64,000 nt of DNA from JBCBTJ01 sp039818665. Its GTDB lineage: Bacteria; Pseudomonadota; Alphaproteobacteria; Caulobacterales; Hyphomonadaceae. Under the pieces are notes generated by a model, which worked only from the letters and a program-made list of their open reading frames with translations, ran no database searches and was not told where the DNA came from. Below, piece after piece: positions 35,455 to 43,238 of this stretch. Position numbers and translations under genes: made by a program. Each line of letters begins with the position of its first letter. The first letter of the stretch is position 1. The stretch lies in contig JBCBTJ010000009.1 of assembly GCA_039818665.1 (NCBI GenBank), positions 1 through 64,000 on the forward strand. Direction: 5' to 3'.

Positions 35455-35480
35455 TGATCCGATTCAAAAGCGGCCGCGTA
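35455..35480 (+). promoter_or_regulatory. RpoE/ECF11-type promoter candidate for the chrR-like operon
   Basis: TGATCC (35455-35460), a 17-bp spacer, then GTA (35478-35480, preceded by C). As I recall, the RpoE-ChrR (group ECF11) sigma factor of Rhodobacter uses TGATCC-N18-TA promoters, which this fits. The same arrangement with the same spacing precedes the convergent phr operon. The -10 lies only 8 bp before the ATG, so the transcript would be nearly leaderless. Confidence 0.6.
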
Positions 35481-35488
35481 GGAGGGAT

Positions 35489-36043
35489 ATGGCACACTCA
35501 GCTTCACATCCAGCGGTCGACGCTCACGCCGTATTTATGTTGGACCACGCCGCCGGAGCGCTTCCTCCGGCGCTATCATTGGCGGGCGATCTGCACGCGA
35601 TATTGAGCGCGGAAGGCGCTGATGTGGCGAGCGATTGGGCGGTCATTGGCGGCGCGCTCCTCGAACGGTTTGACGCTGCCGCCGGCGGCGTCATGCGTCG
35701 GCGGCCGGACCGCGCCAGTCCGATTACAGCGCGACAAATCCTCGAAACGGATTTCGAACGTTTAAAATGGCGGCGCGGCCTGTCTGGGGTCGGCTACTGC
35801 CGCACAGGCGCGCCGGGAAGTCGGTTCATGCGGTTGCGGGACGACGAAGCGGCTCCCCGTCACAATCACAATTGTCTGGAAGCTACGGTAGTTCTGACTG
35901 GTTCGTTCGAAGACGGCCGAGGAACGTATCATCGAGGCGACCTCGTTCTCGCGTCCGAAGGCGACGAGCATAAACCGCGCGGGGTCGGCGGCGACTGCAT
36001 CTGCTTCGTGGCGCGCGAACGCGGCCGTCTGTGGATTATGTGA
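35489..36043 (+). CDS. ChrR-like cupin protein without zinc-anti-sigma ligands
   Basis: 184 aa. The N-terminus has the ChrR phrase LDHAAGALPPALSLAGDLH, and the C-terminal half is a ChrR-type cupin whose metal ligands are intact (RHNHNCLEA with two His and Glu, then DEHKP). In ChrR the N-terminal zinc site is H-x3-C-x2-C; here it reads H36, S40, G43, so the site that holds the sigma factor is lost. No sigma gene is adjacent. It heads an operon with a DUF6134 gene (14 bp on) and a photolyase. GGAGGG lies only 2-3 bases before this ATG; ATG 35537 is an alternative start. Confidence 0.75.
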   Translation: MAHSASHPAVDAHAVFMLDHAAGALPPALSLAGDLHAILSAEGADVASDWAVIGGALLERFDAAAGGVMRRRPDRASPITARQILETDFERLKWRRGLSGVGYCRTGAPGSRFMRLRDDEAAPRHNHNCLEATVVLTGSFEDGRGTYHRGDLVLASEGDEHKPRGVGGDCICFVARERGRLWIM

Positions 36044-36057
36044 GCGAGGAGCGAACG

Positions 36058-36747
36058 ATGAGACAGCTGTTTGTCGGAGCGATTGCGGTTTTTGCAGTCT
36101 TTGGCGCGACACCGGTCGCCTTGGCCACAGAAGCCGAGCGGCCGCCGGCGATTTGGACGCCGATCGGCGGGGAAGAGATCCGCTTTGATGTCTTCCGGAA
36201 GGGCGACAAGCGCTTCGGAACACATGTTTTGCGATTCGAGCGGCTCGAGGATGGCGCGCTAAAGGTCGTGAACGATATCGATCTGAAAGTGCGCTTTGGT
36301 CCGATCGTACCGTTCCGCTACCGCCACGACAGCGTCGAGCTTTGGCGCGACGGGGCTCTCGTCTCGCTTGACGGCGAAACGCTGAAGGAGGGCGATGAGC
36401 TTTCCGTGGATGCGGCGCTCAACGAAAAGTCCATGCAGGTGCGCGGCGATGGTTTCGAAGGCGCAGCGCCCGCCGACATCATTCCGTCCAGCCACTGGAA
36501 CATCGGCCAAGTCTATTCCGATGTCATCTTGTCGTCGGAGAATGGCGAGCTGATGGACATCGAGACAGAGAATTTGGGGCGCGAGACGGTTGCGCTATCT
36601 GATGGCTCGTCGATCGAGGCCACCCGGTACAGATTGGTCGCCGATCTTACGGTCGATCTTTGGTATGATGACCAAGGACGCTGGGTGAAGTGCCTGTTTG
36701 AGGCGCGTGGACAGACCGTGGAATACGTCCTCTCCGCGCTGTACTAA
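36058..36747 (+). CDS. DUF6134 exported protein
   Basis: 229 aa. A signal peptide (1-23, ending PVALA) is followed by a beta-rich domain beginning with IRFDVFRKGDKRFGTHVLRF, as in DUF6134 proteins, a family I recall from ChrR/photolyase neighbourhoods. Function unknown; a periplasmic location is predicted. GAGGAG lies seven bases before the ATG. It is 14 bp after the ChrR-like gene and 3 bp before the photolyase gene, so all three form one operon. Confidence 0.7.
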   Translation: MRQLFVGAIAVFAVFGATPVALATEAERPPAIWTPIGGEEIRFDVFRKGDKRFGTHVLRFERLEDGALKVVNDIDLKVRFGPIVPFRYRHDSVELWRDGALVSLDGETLKEGDELSVDAALNEKSMQVRGDGFEGAAPADIIPSSHWNIGQVYSDVILSSENGELMDIETENLGRETVALSDGSSIEATRYRLVADLTVDLWYDDQGRWVKCLFEARGQTVEYVLSALY

Positions 36748-36750
36748 GCG

Positions 36751-38310
36751 ATGGGAGTTCTCCGGCTGGTCCTCGGAGATCAGCTTAGTCCGTCTGTGTC
36801 TTCGCTCGCGGACGCCGACCCCAGCAACGATCTTATCCTGATGGCCGAGGTGGCCGCCGAGGCGACTTATGTGCGGCACCACAAAAAAAAGATCGCCTTC
36901 GTCTTCGCGGCGATGCGGGCCTTCGCGCGGGATCTAGAAGAGGCCGGCTTCCGGGTTCGGTATACCAAGATAAGCCAAGCGGACGCTGAAGCCGATTTGC
37001 TAGGCGAATCCGCCCGCGCACTCGACGCGCATGAGGGGCTCGACCGATTGGTGGTCACCAAGCCCGGCGAATGGCGCTTGTTGAGCGCGATGGAGGGCTG
37101 GGCCGACCAGCTAGGCCGCCCAGTCGAGCTCCGCGAGGACGATCGCTTCTTGTGCTCGACGGAACAGTTCGAGGCTTGGGCGGCGGGCCGTAAGAGCCTC
37201 CGCATGGAGTACTTCTATCGCGAGATGCGACGAAGGACCGGCTTGTTGATGGAGGATGATGAGCCCGTCGGCGGTCGATGGAACTTTGATAAAGAGAACC
37301 GAAAACGGCTGCCGAAATCCGTTTCGCCGCCACAGAGGTGGTTGCCTGAACCGGATGCCGAGACGCGCAAGGCGATGGCGGACGTTGAGGAGCGGTTCGC
37401 CGACCATTTCGGCGATCTCGAACCCTTCTACTTCGCGACCGACCGGTGCGGCGCCGAGCGCGCCCGCGAACGCTTCATGCAGGAGGTCTTACCAGGCTTC
37501 GGCGACTATCAAGACGCCATGGCGAAGGGTGAGCCATGGATGTGGCACGCGCTGCTATCCATGTACATCAATTGCGGCCTGCTTGATCCGCTTGAGACCT
37601 GCCGATTGGCCGAAGCAGAATGGCGCGCCGAGCGTGCGCCGCTGAATGCGGTTGAGGGCTTTATCCGTCAGATTATCGGGTGGCGCGAATATGTGCGCGG
37701 GCTCTACTGGCTTAAAATGCCCGAGTACAAAGAGAGCAACGCGCTCGCCGCGGAGCGCTCGCTGCCAGAGTTTTACTGGACCGGCGATACCAGCATGGTC
37801 TGCATGGCCGAAGCGATCGGCCAGACGAAGCGAAACGCTTACGCTCATCATATTCAAAGGCTCATGGTGACGGGCAATTTCGCACTTCTCGCCGGACTTC
37901 ACCCCGACGAGGTGAACGACTGGTACATGTGCGTTTACGCCGATGCCTATGAATGGGTCGAATTGCCGAACACGCACGGCATGGCGCTTTATGCGGACGG
38001 CGGAGTACTCGCATCGAAACCATATGCAGCGAGCGGCGCTTACATCAACCGGATGTCGGACTATTGTACAACCTGCAGCTATGACGTGAATAAAACGGTC
38101 GGCGAGGACGCTTGTCCGTTCAATGCGCTCTATTGGGATTTTCTACGCCGGAATCAAGCGCGTCTCCATGGCAATCCACGCATGGGACTCGTGCTCAATA
38201 ATCTCGACCGTAAGAGCGACGACGAGCTCGCTCAGATCGAAGACCGGGCCGAGGCGTTTCTAGACTCGGTCGGTGCGAAACCGGCTCAAGGTTTAGCGAG
38301 CGAGAACTGA
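36751..38310 (+). CDS. phrB: FeS-containing cryptochrome/photolyase (PhrB/CryPro class)
   Basis: 519 aa. It repairs (6-4) photoproducts or senses light using FAD and a ribolumazine antenna. The start GVLRLVLGDQLS and the block YTKISQ are typical. The four cysteines of the [4Fe-4S] cluster are present: C351 (SMVCMAE), C439 and C442 (DYCTTCSYD) and C455 (DACPFN), one residue offset from those I recall for Agrobacterium PhrB. FAD-binding GNFALLAGL and DWYMCVYADAYEWVELPNT complete the match. Its last 25 bp overlap the convergent cfa gene. Confidence 0.92.
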   Translation: MGVLRLVLGDQLSPSVSSLADADPSNDLILMAEVAAEATYVRHHKKKIAFVFAAMRAFARDLEEAGFRVRYTKISQADAEADLLGESARALDAHEGLDRLVVTKPGEWRLLSAMEGWADQLGRPVELREDDRFLCSTEQFEAWAAGRKSLRMEYFYREMRRRTGLLMEDDEPVGGRWNFDKENRKRLPKSVSPPQRWLPEPDAETRKAMADVEERFADHFGDLEPFYFATDRCGAERARERFMQEVLPGFGDYQDAMAKGEPWMWHALLSMYINCGLLDPLETCRLAEAEWRAERAPLNAVEGFIRQIIGWREYVRGLYWLKMPEYKESNALAAERSLPEFYWTGDTSMVCMAEAIGQTKRNAYAHHIQRLMVTGNFALLAGLHPDEVNDWYMCVYADAYEWVELPNTHGMALYADGGVLASKPYAASGAYINRMSDYCTTCSYDVNKTVGEDACPFNALYWDFLRRNQARLHGNPRMGLVLNNLDRKSDDELAQIEDRAEAFLDSVGAKPAQGLASEN

Positions 38311-39509
38311 CCCACGTTGATTCGCCCGGCTTTGAAGCCCGCTTCGCAATAGGCGAGGTAAAAGTTCCAAAGCCTTTTAAAAGGTTCGTCGAAGCCGAGC
38401 TGTGCGATGTCGTCCCAGGCTTCGTTGAAGCGCCGGCGCCAGAGGTTCAGCGTCCGGGCATAGTCGTCCCCGAACAACCGAGCGCCCTGATACCGAAGAC
38501 CTGCGCGTCTTACTTGGTCTTGCAATGCAGCGTCGCTTGGCAGCATGCCGCCTGGGAAAATGTAGCGCTGAATAAAATCAGCGCGCTTGCGATAGCGTTC
38601 GAAGAGATCGTCGCGGATCGTGATAATCTGAAGCGCTGCAAGACCGCCCGCGCGAAGCACGCTTTGAATCTTGCCGAAGTAGCTCGGCCAATACCGTTCG
38701 CCGACGGCTTCAAACATTTCGATTGAGGCCACGGCGTCGTACTCACCGCGATGGTCTCGGTAGTCCTGCAGTCTGATATCGACCTGGTCCGCTATGTCTT
38801 GGCGCGCCATGCGGCTCTCCGCATAGGCTTTTTGAGCGTCGGAGATCGTCAGGCATGTGACCTTGGCCCCGCGCCGTTTCGCCGCGTATTCGGCGAAGCC
38901 GCCCCAGCCGCAGCCAATTTCGAGGACTCGGCTGCCTTTCTCGAGCTTTAGCGCATCGGCGATCGCCGCGTACTTCGCCTCCTGACCATGTTCCAACGAG
39001 GTGTTCGGGCTATCGAAGATTGCCGAGGAGTAGGTCATGCTCGGATCGAGCCAAGTTTCGTAGAACGCGTTGCCAAGGTCGTAATGGGCGAGGATGTTGC
39101 GCCGGGCGCCCTTCCGGGTGTTGCGATTGAACATGTGCCGGATCATGTTCGTGAGCCGCGTCAGAGCCCCGCCAATAGCGAGCCGTCCCGCAGCCTCGAA
39201 GTTCTCGGAAAAGTACTCGAGCACGGCTGTAAGGTCGTCGGTGGACCAGTCGCCGTCCATGTAAGACTCCGCGGCGCCGATATCGCCGCCCGCTGCAGTC
39301 CGGTTGAGAACAGCGTAGTTGTGGATCCGAAACAGCGCCTCGGGGCCGGGCTGGCCTTGGTCGAATAGCAATCGGCGACCGTCGGGAAGCTCGAGCTCGA
39401 GTCTGCCAGATTTGGCTCGCAGCAAGGCCAATCCGGCGATCTTCAGGCTTGCCGGCACATCCTTGAGCTGGCCCAAGGAGGACGTATTCATCACGATCAT
39501 ATTGCTCAT
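38286..39509 (-). CDS. cfa: Cyclopropane-fatty-acyl-phospholipid synthase
   Basis: 407 aa SAM-dependent enzyme that adds a methylene bridge to unsaturated phospholipid chains at the membrane. An N-terminal domain (about 1-120) precedes the methyltransferase core: SAM motif VLEIGCGWGGFAEYAA, HYDLGNAFYETWLDPSMTYS (read over 150-170) and YIFPGGMLPS with the family Cys/Glu region around it. It is the last gene of the phr-FAD-DUF1365-cfa operon, overlapping DUF1365 by 4 bp (ATGA). In Rhodobacter, cfaA belongs to the singlet-oxygen response. Confidence 0.92.
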   Translation of the reverse strand: MSNMIVMNTSSLGQLKDVPASLKIAGLALLRAKSGRLELELPDGRRLLFDQGQPGPEALFRIHNYAVLNRTAAGGDIGAAESYMDGDWSTDDLTAVLEYFSENFEAAGRLAIGGALTRLTNMIRHMFNRNTRKGARRNILAHYDLGNAFYETWLDPSMTYSSAIFDSPNTSLEHGQEAKYAAIADALKLEKGSRVLEIGCGWGGFAEYAAKRRGAKVTCLTISDAQKAYAESRMARQDIADQVDIRLQDYRDHRGEYDAVASIEMFEAVGERYWPSYFGKIQSVLRAGGLAALQIITIRDDLFERYRKRADFIQRYIFPGGMLPSDAALQDQVRRAGLRYQGARLFGDDYARTLNLWRRRFNEAWDDIAQLGFDEPFKRLWNFYLAYCEAGFKAGRINVGQFSLAKP

Positions 39510-40330
39510 AGTGCGGCGCTTTTCGTTTCAGAAGCAAGCGGTTGCGCCGATCGCGCGATTGTATGACCGATGATCGGCGCCGCGGGTTTGGACCGGTACT
39601 TGGCGCCCTTGCGCCAGATTTTAAGCGCTTCCCAATGAATGCCGGCGGTGACGCCAAGCGTCGATAGCGGACGAGCTAGCGACGCCCGCGCGAACGCCGC
39701 ATCCGTGGCGGGAATAGCGCGCCCAGTCATTGTGGCTGTGTGCGTGCGATCGGCGTCGTGCAAGGTGTCGACAACCAAGCTAAGACGGGTGTGGGGTTCG
39801 CGCAGGGTGAAGCGATAGCGTCCCGAGACATCAAAAAAGGGCGACACGTGAAACCGCTTTTTCGCCTCGTGACAGCTATCTTTGGCGCCGATTGTCGCGA
39901 CGTAGCAGTGCGTTTCGCCGAATGTGTTGTTGACCTCGTAGATGAGACCGCGAAGCGCCCCGTCCGGGCCGTAGCCAAACCACAGCGAGATTGGCGCGAA
40001 CTTGTAAAACAGATGCCGCGGAAACGTCGTGAGGCGGATAGGCCCGCCGTTTAGATCAATGTCGGCTTGGCCAAACATGTCCGTCGCCCAAGGGCGCAGC
40101 GTAGAACCGTCCTTCGGACCGTGATCCTTACGGCGAAATGAGAAGAGATTGGGACGGTCCACGGAAAACAACGCCGATTGTCGGTTCGCCGCCTCCAGGC
40201 GGTCGATGTCGATATCGATCAGGAACAAACGATAGGAAAACCGCTGCTCGAACGGTGTAAAGCGAGCATGCACGGTTCGGCCGTCGAACAGGCGCAAGGG
40301 CGCCGATGGAAGAAGTTCCTGCGGACTCAA
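39506..40330 (-). CDS. DUF1365 protein
   Basis: 274 aa. HARFTPFEQRFSYRLFLIDID, read over 17-37, RLTTFPRHLFYKFAPISLWF and FHVSPFFDVSGRYRF are the DUF1365 signature. The chosen start is TTG (40330-40328), overlapping the stop of the upstream gene as TTGA with GGAG seven bases before it; no ATG gives a family-like N-terminus, and the upstream open frame runs inside the amine oxidoreductase gene. DUF1365 regularly accompanies cfa and an FAD amine oxidoreductase; its reaction is unknown, presumably fatty-acid modification. Confidence 0.85.
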   Translation of the reverse strand: MSPQELLPSAPLRLFDGRTVHARFTPFEQRFSYRLFLIDIDIDRLEAANRQSALFSVDRPNLFSFRRKDHGPKDGSTLRPWATDMFGQADIDLNGGPIRLTTFPRHLFYKFAPISLWFGYGPDGALRGLIYEVNNTFGETHCYVATIGAKDSCHEAKKRFHVSPFFDVSGRYRFTLREPHTRLSLVVDTLHDADRTHTATMTGRAIPATDAAFARASLARPLSTLGVTAGIHWEALKIWRKGAKYRSKPAAPIIGHTIARSAQPLASETKSAAL

Positions 40331-41640
40331 GCACGCTCTCCAACGAACGCTTTGCTGCGGGCTGGCGAGACGGCGGGCACAGATTTGATGTCCACTCCGG
40401 CCGGCGCCCACGGCACTTCGCCGCCCAGCGACAAGGCGGCGGAAAGCCCGGATTTGAGACCATCCTCGTGGAAGCCGGATCCCATCCAAGCGCCCGCGAG
40501 CCAAAGGCCGTCCTCGCCATTGTCGGATTTCAAGGCGCGGACCGCCGCCTCGGCTGGCGCGTCGAATTGAGGATGGTCGAATTCGAACGAGGCGAAAGTC
40601 ATGTCTTCGGCGGGCGGCTCCGGCGGGTTGAGCGTTACAAAGACGTCCCGCTCTCGCGGCAGCGACTGAAGCGTATTCATCCAATATGACAGGCAGACAT
40701 CTTCCTGATCGCGTTTGAGCACGTTCCAAGCGGCCCAAGCGGAACGTCGACGTGGCATTAGCGCTGGGTCGCGGTGCAGATAAGCTCGGTTGGGACGGTA
40801 CCGGACGCCGCCGAGGAGAAAGCGGCGCTCTGCGAATGTGTGGTCGAGTAGGGCTTTCGACTGATCCGAATGGCATGCCAAAATAACGTGGTCGAAAATT
40901 TCAGCGCCGCCTTGATATTGAACAAACACGCCTTCAGACGCGCGGCCGATCTGGGTTGCGCCGGCGCCAAGGCGAAGACGGTCCCCAAGCGCCTGCTGGA
41001 TCTTTGAGACGTAGTTTCGGCTGCCGCCCGCGACCGTCCGCCATTTGGGGCGTTCTTTGTGCATCAGCCGGTGATTGTCGAAGAAACGGAAGAAGCTGAG
41101 CGCCGGATACTCCAGCATTTTGTCTTCAGGCGTCGACCAAATCGCCGCGCCCATGGGCAAGATGTAGCCCTGTCTGAAGTCCTCGCTAAACCCGTGACGA
41201 TCAAGCCAAACACCCAACGTCTCGGAACCGATGTCGCCAGCGGCGAGTTCGGCGCGCGCGATATCGTTGAACCTAAGAATGTCTTTCAACAGGCGGTGAA
41301 ACCGCGGTCGAGCCAAATTGCGCTTCCATGCGAACAGCCCGCGGGCTGTCGACGCCCATTCGAATGCGTCGGGGTCGCTGATCCCGAAGCTCATATCTGC
41401 GCTCTGGGTTTGCACGTTAAGCGCATCAAACAAGCCGACAAGGTTGGGATAGTTCAACGCGTTGTAGACGATGAACCCGACATCGACCGCGATGCGCTCG
41501 CCGGTATGCTCGATGTTCATCGTGTGGGCGTGGCCGCCCGGCCGGCTGCGTTGCTCAAACACCGTGATGTCGGCTTTGTCGCGCAGCGCCCATGCGGCTC
41601 CGAGGCCGCTGATGCCGGATCCGATGATTGCGATTTTCAT
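40327..41640 (-). CDS. FAD-dependent amine oxidoreductase-like protein
   Basis: 437 aa. The N-terminal FAD motif IAIIGSGISGLGAAWAL with FEQRSRPGGHAHT, the MGAAIWSTPEDKMLEYPALSF block, and the C-terminal LWLAGAWMGSGFHEDGLKSG form the set seen in proteins paired with DUF1365 and cfa. The substrate is unknown; a role in membrane lipid desaturation or protection against singlet oxygen is inferred from its neighbours. Start ATG overlaps the phr stop by 4 bp (ATGA); the stop overlaps the DUF1365 TTG start. Confidence 0.88.
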   Translation of the reverse strand: MKIAIIGSGISGLGAAWALRDKADITVFEQRSRPGGHAHTMNIEHTGERIAVDVGFIVYNALNYPNLVGLFDALNVQTQSADMSFGISDPDAFEWASTARGLFAWKRNLARPRFHRLLKDILRFNDIARAELAAGDIGSETLGVWLDRHGFSEDFRQGYILPMGAAIWSTPEDKMLEYPALSFFRFFDNHRLMHKERPKWRTVAGGSRNYVSKIQQALGDRLRLGAGATQIGRASEGVFVQYQGGAEIFDHVILACHSDQSKALLDHTFAERRFLLGGVRYRPNRAYLHRDPALMPRRRSAWAAWNVLKRDQEDVCLSYWMNTLQSLPRERDVFVTLNPPEPPAEDMTFASFEFDHPQFDAPAEAAVRALKSDNGEDGLWLAGAWMGSGFHEDGLKSGLSAALSLGGEVPWAPAGVDIKSVPAVSPARSKAFVGERA

Positions 41641-43067
41641 GCAGCGTCCTGTTTGGTTTTGAGGGCTTCATAAGCAGCTAACGCACGGGCGCGGCCGTCA
41701 GCGTGGTCAATGACCGGCCGGGGATAAGTTTCGCCGAGTCGGACCCCCGCCGCGTCCAATACGTCCTCGGGCGCCTCCCACGGCGCATGCAGGTATTCGA
41801 GAGGCAGCTTAGCGAGCTCAGGGCACCAATGGCGCACATACGCGCCGGTCTCATCGAACTTCTGACCCTGGGTGATGGGGTTGAAGACACGGAAATAGGG
41901 CGCCGCGTCTGCGCCGGAGCCGGCTGTCCATTGCCAGCTCGCCGGATTGGACGCCGGATCTGCATCGACCAGCGTGTCCCAAAACCACTTTTCGCCGCGT
42001 CGCCAGTCAATCAGAAGGTGCTTGGTCAAAAACGAGGCTGTGATCATTCGGACGCGATTGTGCATCCACCCGGTGCGCCACAATTGCCGCATGCCGGCGT
42101 CGACCATGGGATAGCCCGTCATACCCGTCGACCAGGCGCGGAATTCGTCATCGCCTCGACGCCAGGCCATCTCGTCGAACGTGCGATTGTAGTTGACCTT
42201 CTCCAGGTCCTCCTCGTTGAAGAGCAAGACATAAGAGAACTCTCGCCAGGCGACTTCGGAGAGAAACTTCATCGCGTCTTTCGCGCCGATTTCGCCCGTA
42301 TCGATGCGGCTTCGAACAGCTCGCCAGATCGTAACAGGCGATACCTCTCCAAACCGAAGATGCGGCGACAGGCCAGAGCTGCTTTGGTCGAGATCAGGGC
42401 GGTTTCGGTCTGTGCCGTAGTTTGAAACAGGGCCGTCCAAAAACGCCTCCAACCGATCCAAAGCCGCTGCCTCGCCCGGCGTCCAAGCGTCGCTGAATTC
42501 AACCGACCAGTCCGGCGAGGTTGGGTGGAGACTGAGATCGTCAATCGATAGGCTGCTGAGGTCGCTCGCGCTCAGTTTCTCCGGCGCGCCCAGCGGCGGC
42601 GGAGCGACATAGTCCGAAAGTAGAGCCTTCCAGTAGGGCGTGAAGACGCGATAGTGCCCGCCCGATTTGGTTTTGACCGTCCAAGGCTCGGTAAGCAGCG
42701 ACCCGTTGAAGCTCTCAGCGGTCCGATCCTGCGCTTTCAGGGCGCTCTTTACGTGAGCATCTGTGTCGCGTTCGCGGGCTTCGTAGCGGCGGTTCCAGTA
42801 AACGCCGGACGCTCCGCACTCAGCTGCTAGGTCGGGAACGATCGCTCGGGCGGCGCCGCGGCGGATGATCAATCCACCCCCCTTCGATGCGATCTGCTCG
42901 GAGAGCCGCGCAAGAGATTTGTCGAGCCACCATTTCGCAGCGCCGCCAAGCGGGCGGGCCGCTGCCGGATCCTCTTCGAAGACGTAGACACAAATGACCG
43001 GCCCGGCCTGCGCGGCGGCGTGCAGCGCGGGATTGTCCGCCAAGCGCAAGTCGTTGCGGAACCACAT
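41637..43067 (-). CDS. phr: Class I deoxyribodipyrimidine photolyase
   Basis: 476 aa from ATG 43067. It reverses cyclobutane pyrimidine dimers with blue light. The alpha/beta antenna domain begins WFRNDLRLADNPALH; the FAD domain has VRMITASFLTKHLLIDWRRG, read across 365-385, WFWDTLVDAD, NPASWQWTAGSGADAAPYFRVFNP. The ATG leaves only one residue before WFRNDL. Upstream in frame, AAGGA lies eight bases before an ATC codon (43091-43089) that would give the more usual MPAPAPVIMWF start; there is no ATG, GTG or TTG between. First gene of a four-gene operon with 4-bp overlaps. Confidence 0.92.
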   Translation of the reverse strand: MWFRNDLRLADNPALHAAAQAGPVICVYVFEEDPAAARPLGGAAKWWLDKSLARLSEQIASKGGGLIIRRGAARAIVPDLAAECGASGVYWNRRYEARERDTDAHVKSALKAQDRTAESFNGSLLTEPWTVKTKSGGHYRVFTPYWKALLSDYVAPPPLGAPEKLSASDLSSLSIDDLSLHPTSPDWSVEFSDAWTPGEAAALDRLEAFLDGPVSNYGTDRNRPDLDQSSSGLSPHLRFGEVSPVTIWRAVRSRIDTGEIGAKDAMKFLSEVAWREFSYVLLFNEEDLEKVNYNRTFDEMAWRRGDDEFRAWSTGMTGYPMVDAGMRQLWRTGWMHNRVRMITASFLTKHLLIDWRRGEKWFWDTLVDADPASNPASWQWTAGSGADAAPYFRVFNPITQGQKFDETGAYVRHWCPELAKLPLEYLHAPWEAPEDVLDAAGVRLGETYPRPVIDHADGRARALAAYEALKTKQDAA

Positions 43068-43118
43068 GATGACGGGGGCTGGGGCGGGGATCGATCTGTT
43101 CCTTAGATATGTGAGTGG

Positions 43119-43144
43119 TACGTTCGCTCACCGCCCTCGGATCA
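43119..43144 (-). promoter_or_regulatory. RpoE/ECF11-type promoter candidate for the phr operon
   Basis: On the minus strand: TGATCC (43144-43139), a 17-bp spacer, GTA (43121-43119, preceded by C). Spacing and both motifs are identical to the signal before the chrR-like operon at 35455-35480. The predicted transcript would begin near 43111-43112, about 45 nt before ATG 43067. The 171-bp gap to divergent hldE holds no other recognisable signal. Confidence 0.65.
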
Positions 43145-43238
43145 CGCCGGGCTGTTCGATTGGTTCACGGAAGCGGGGCGCACGGCTATAGCTCGGCGCA
43201 GCGCGATTGGCGCGGCGATTCACAGGGATCTCATCTCA

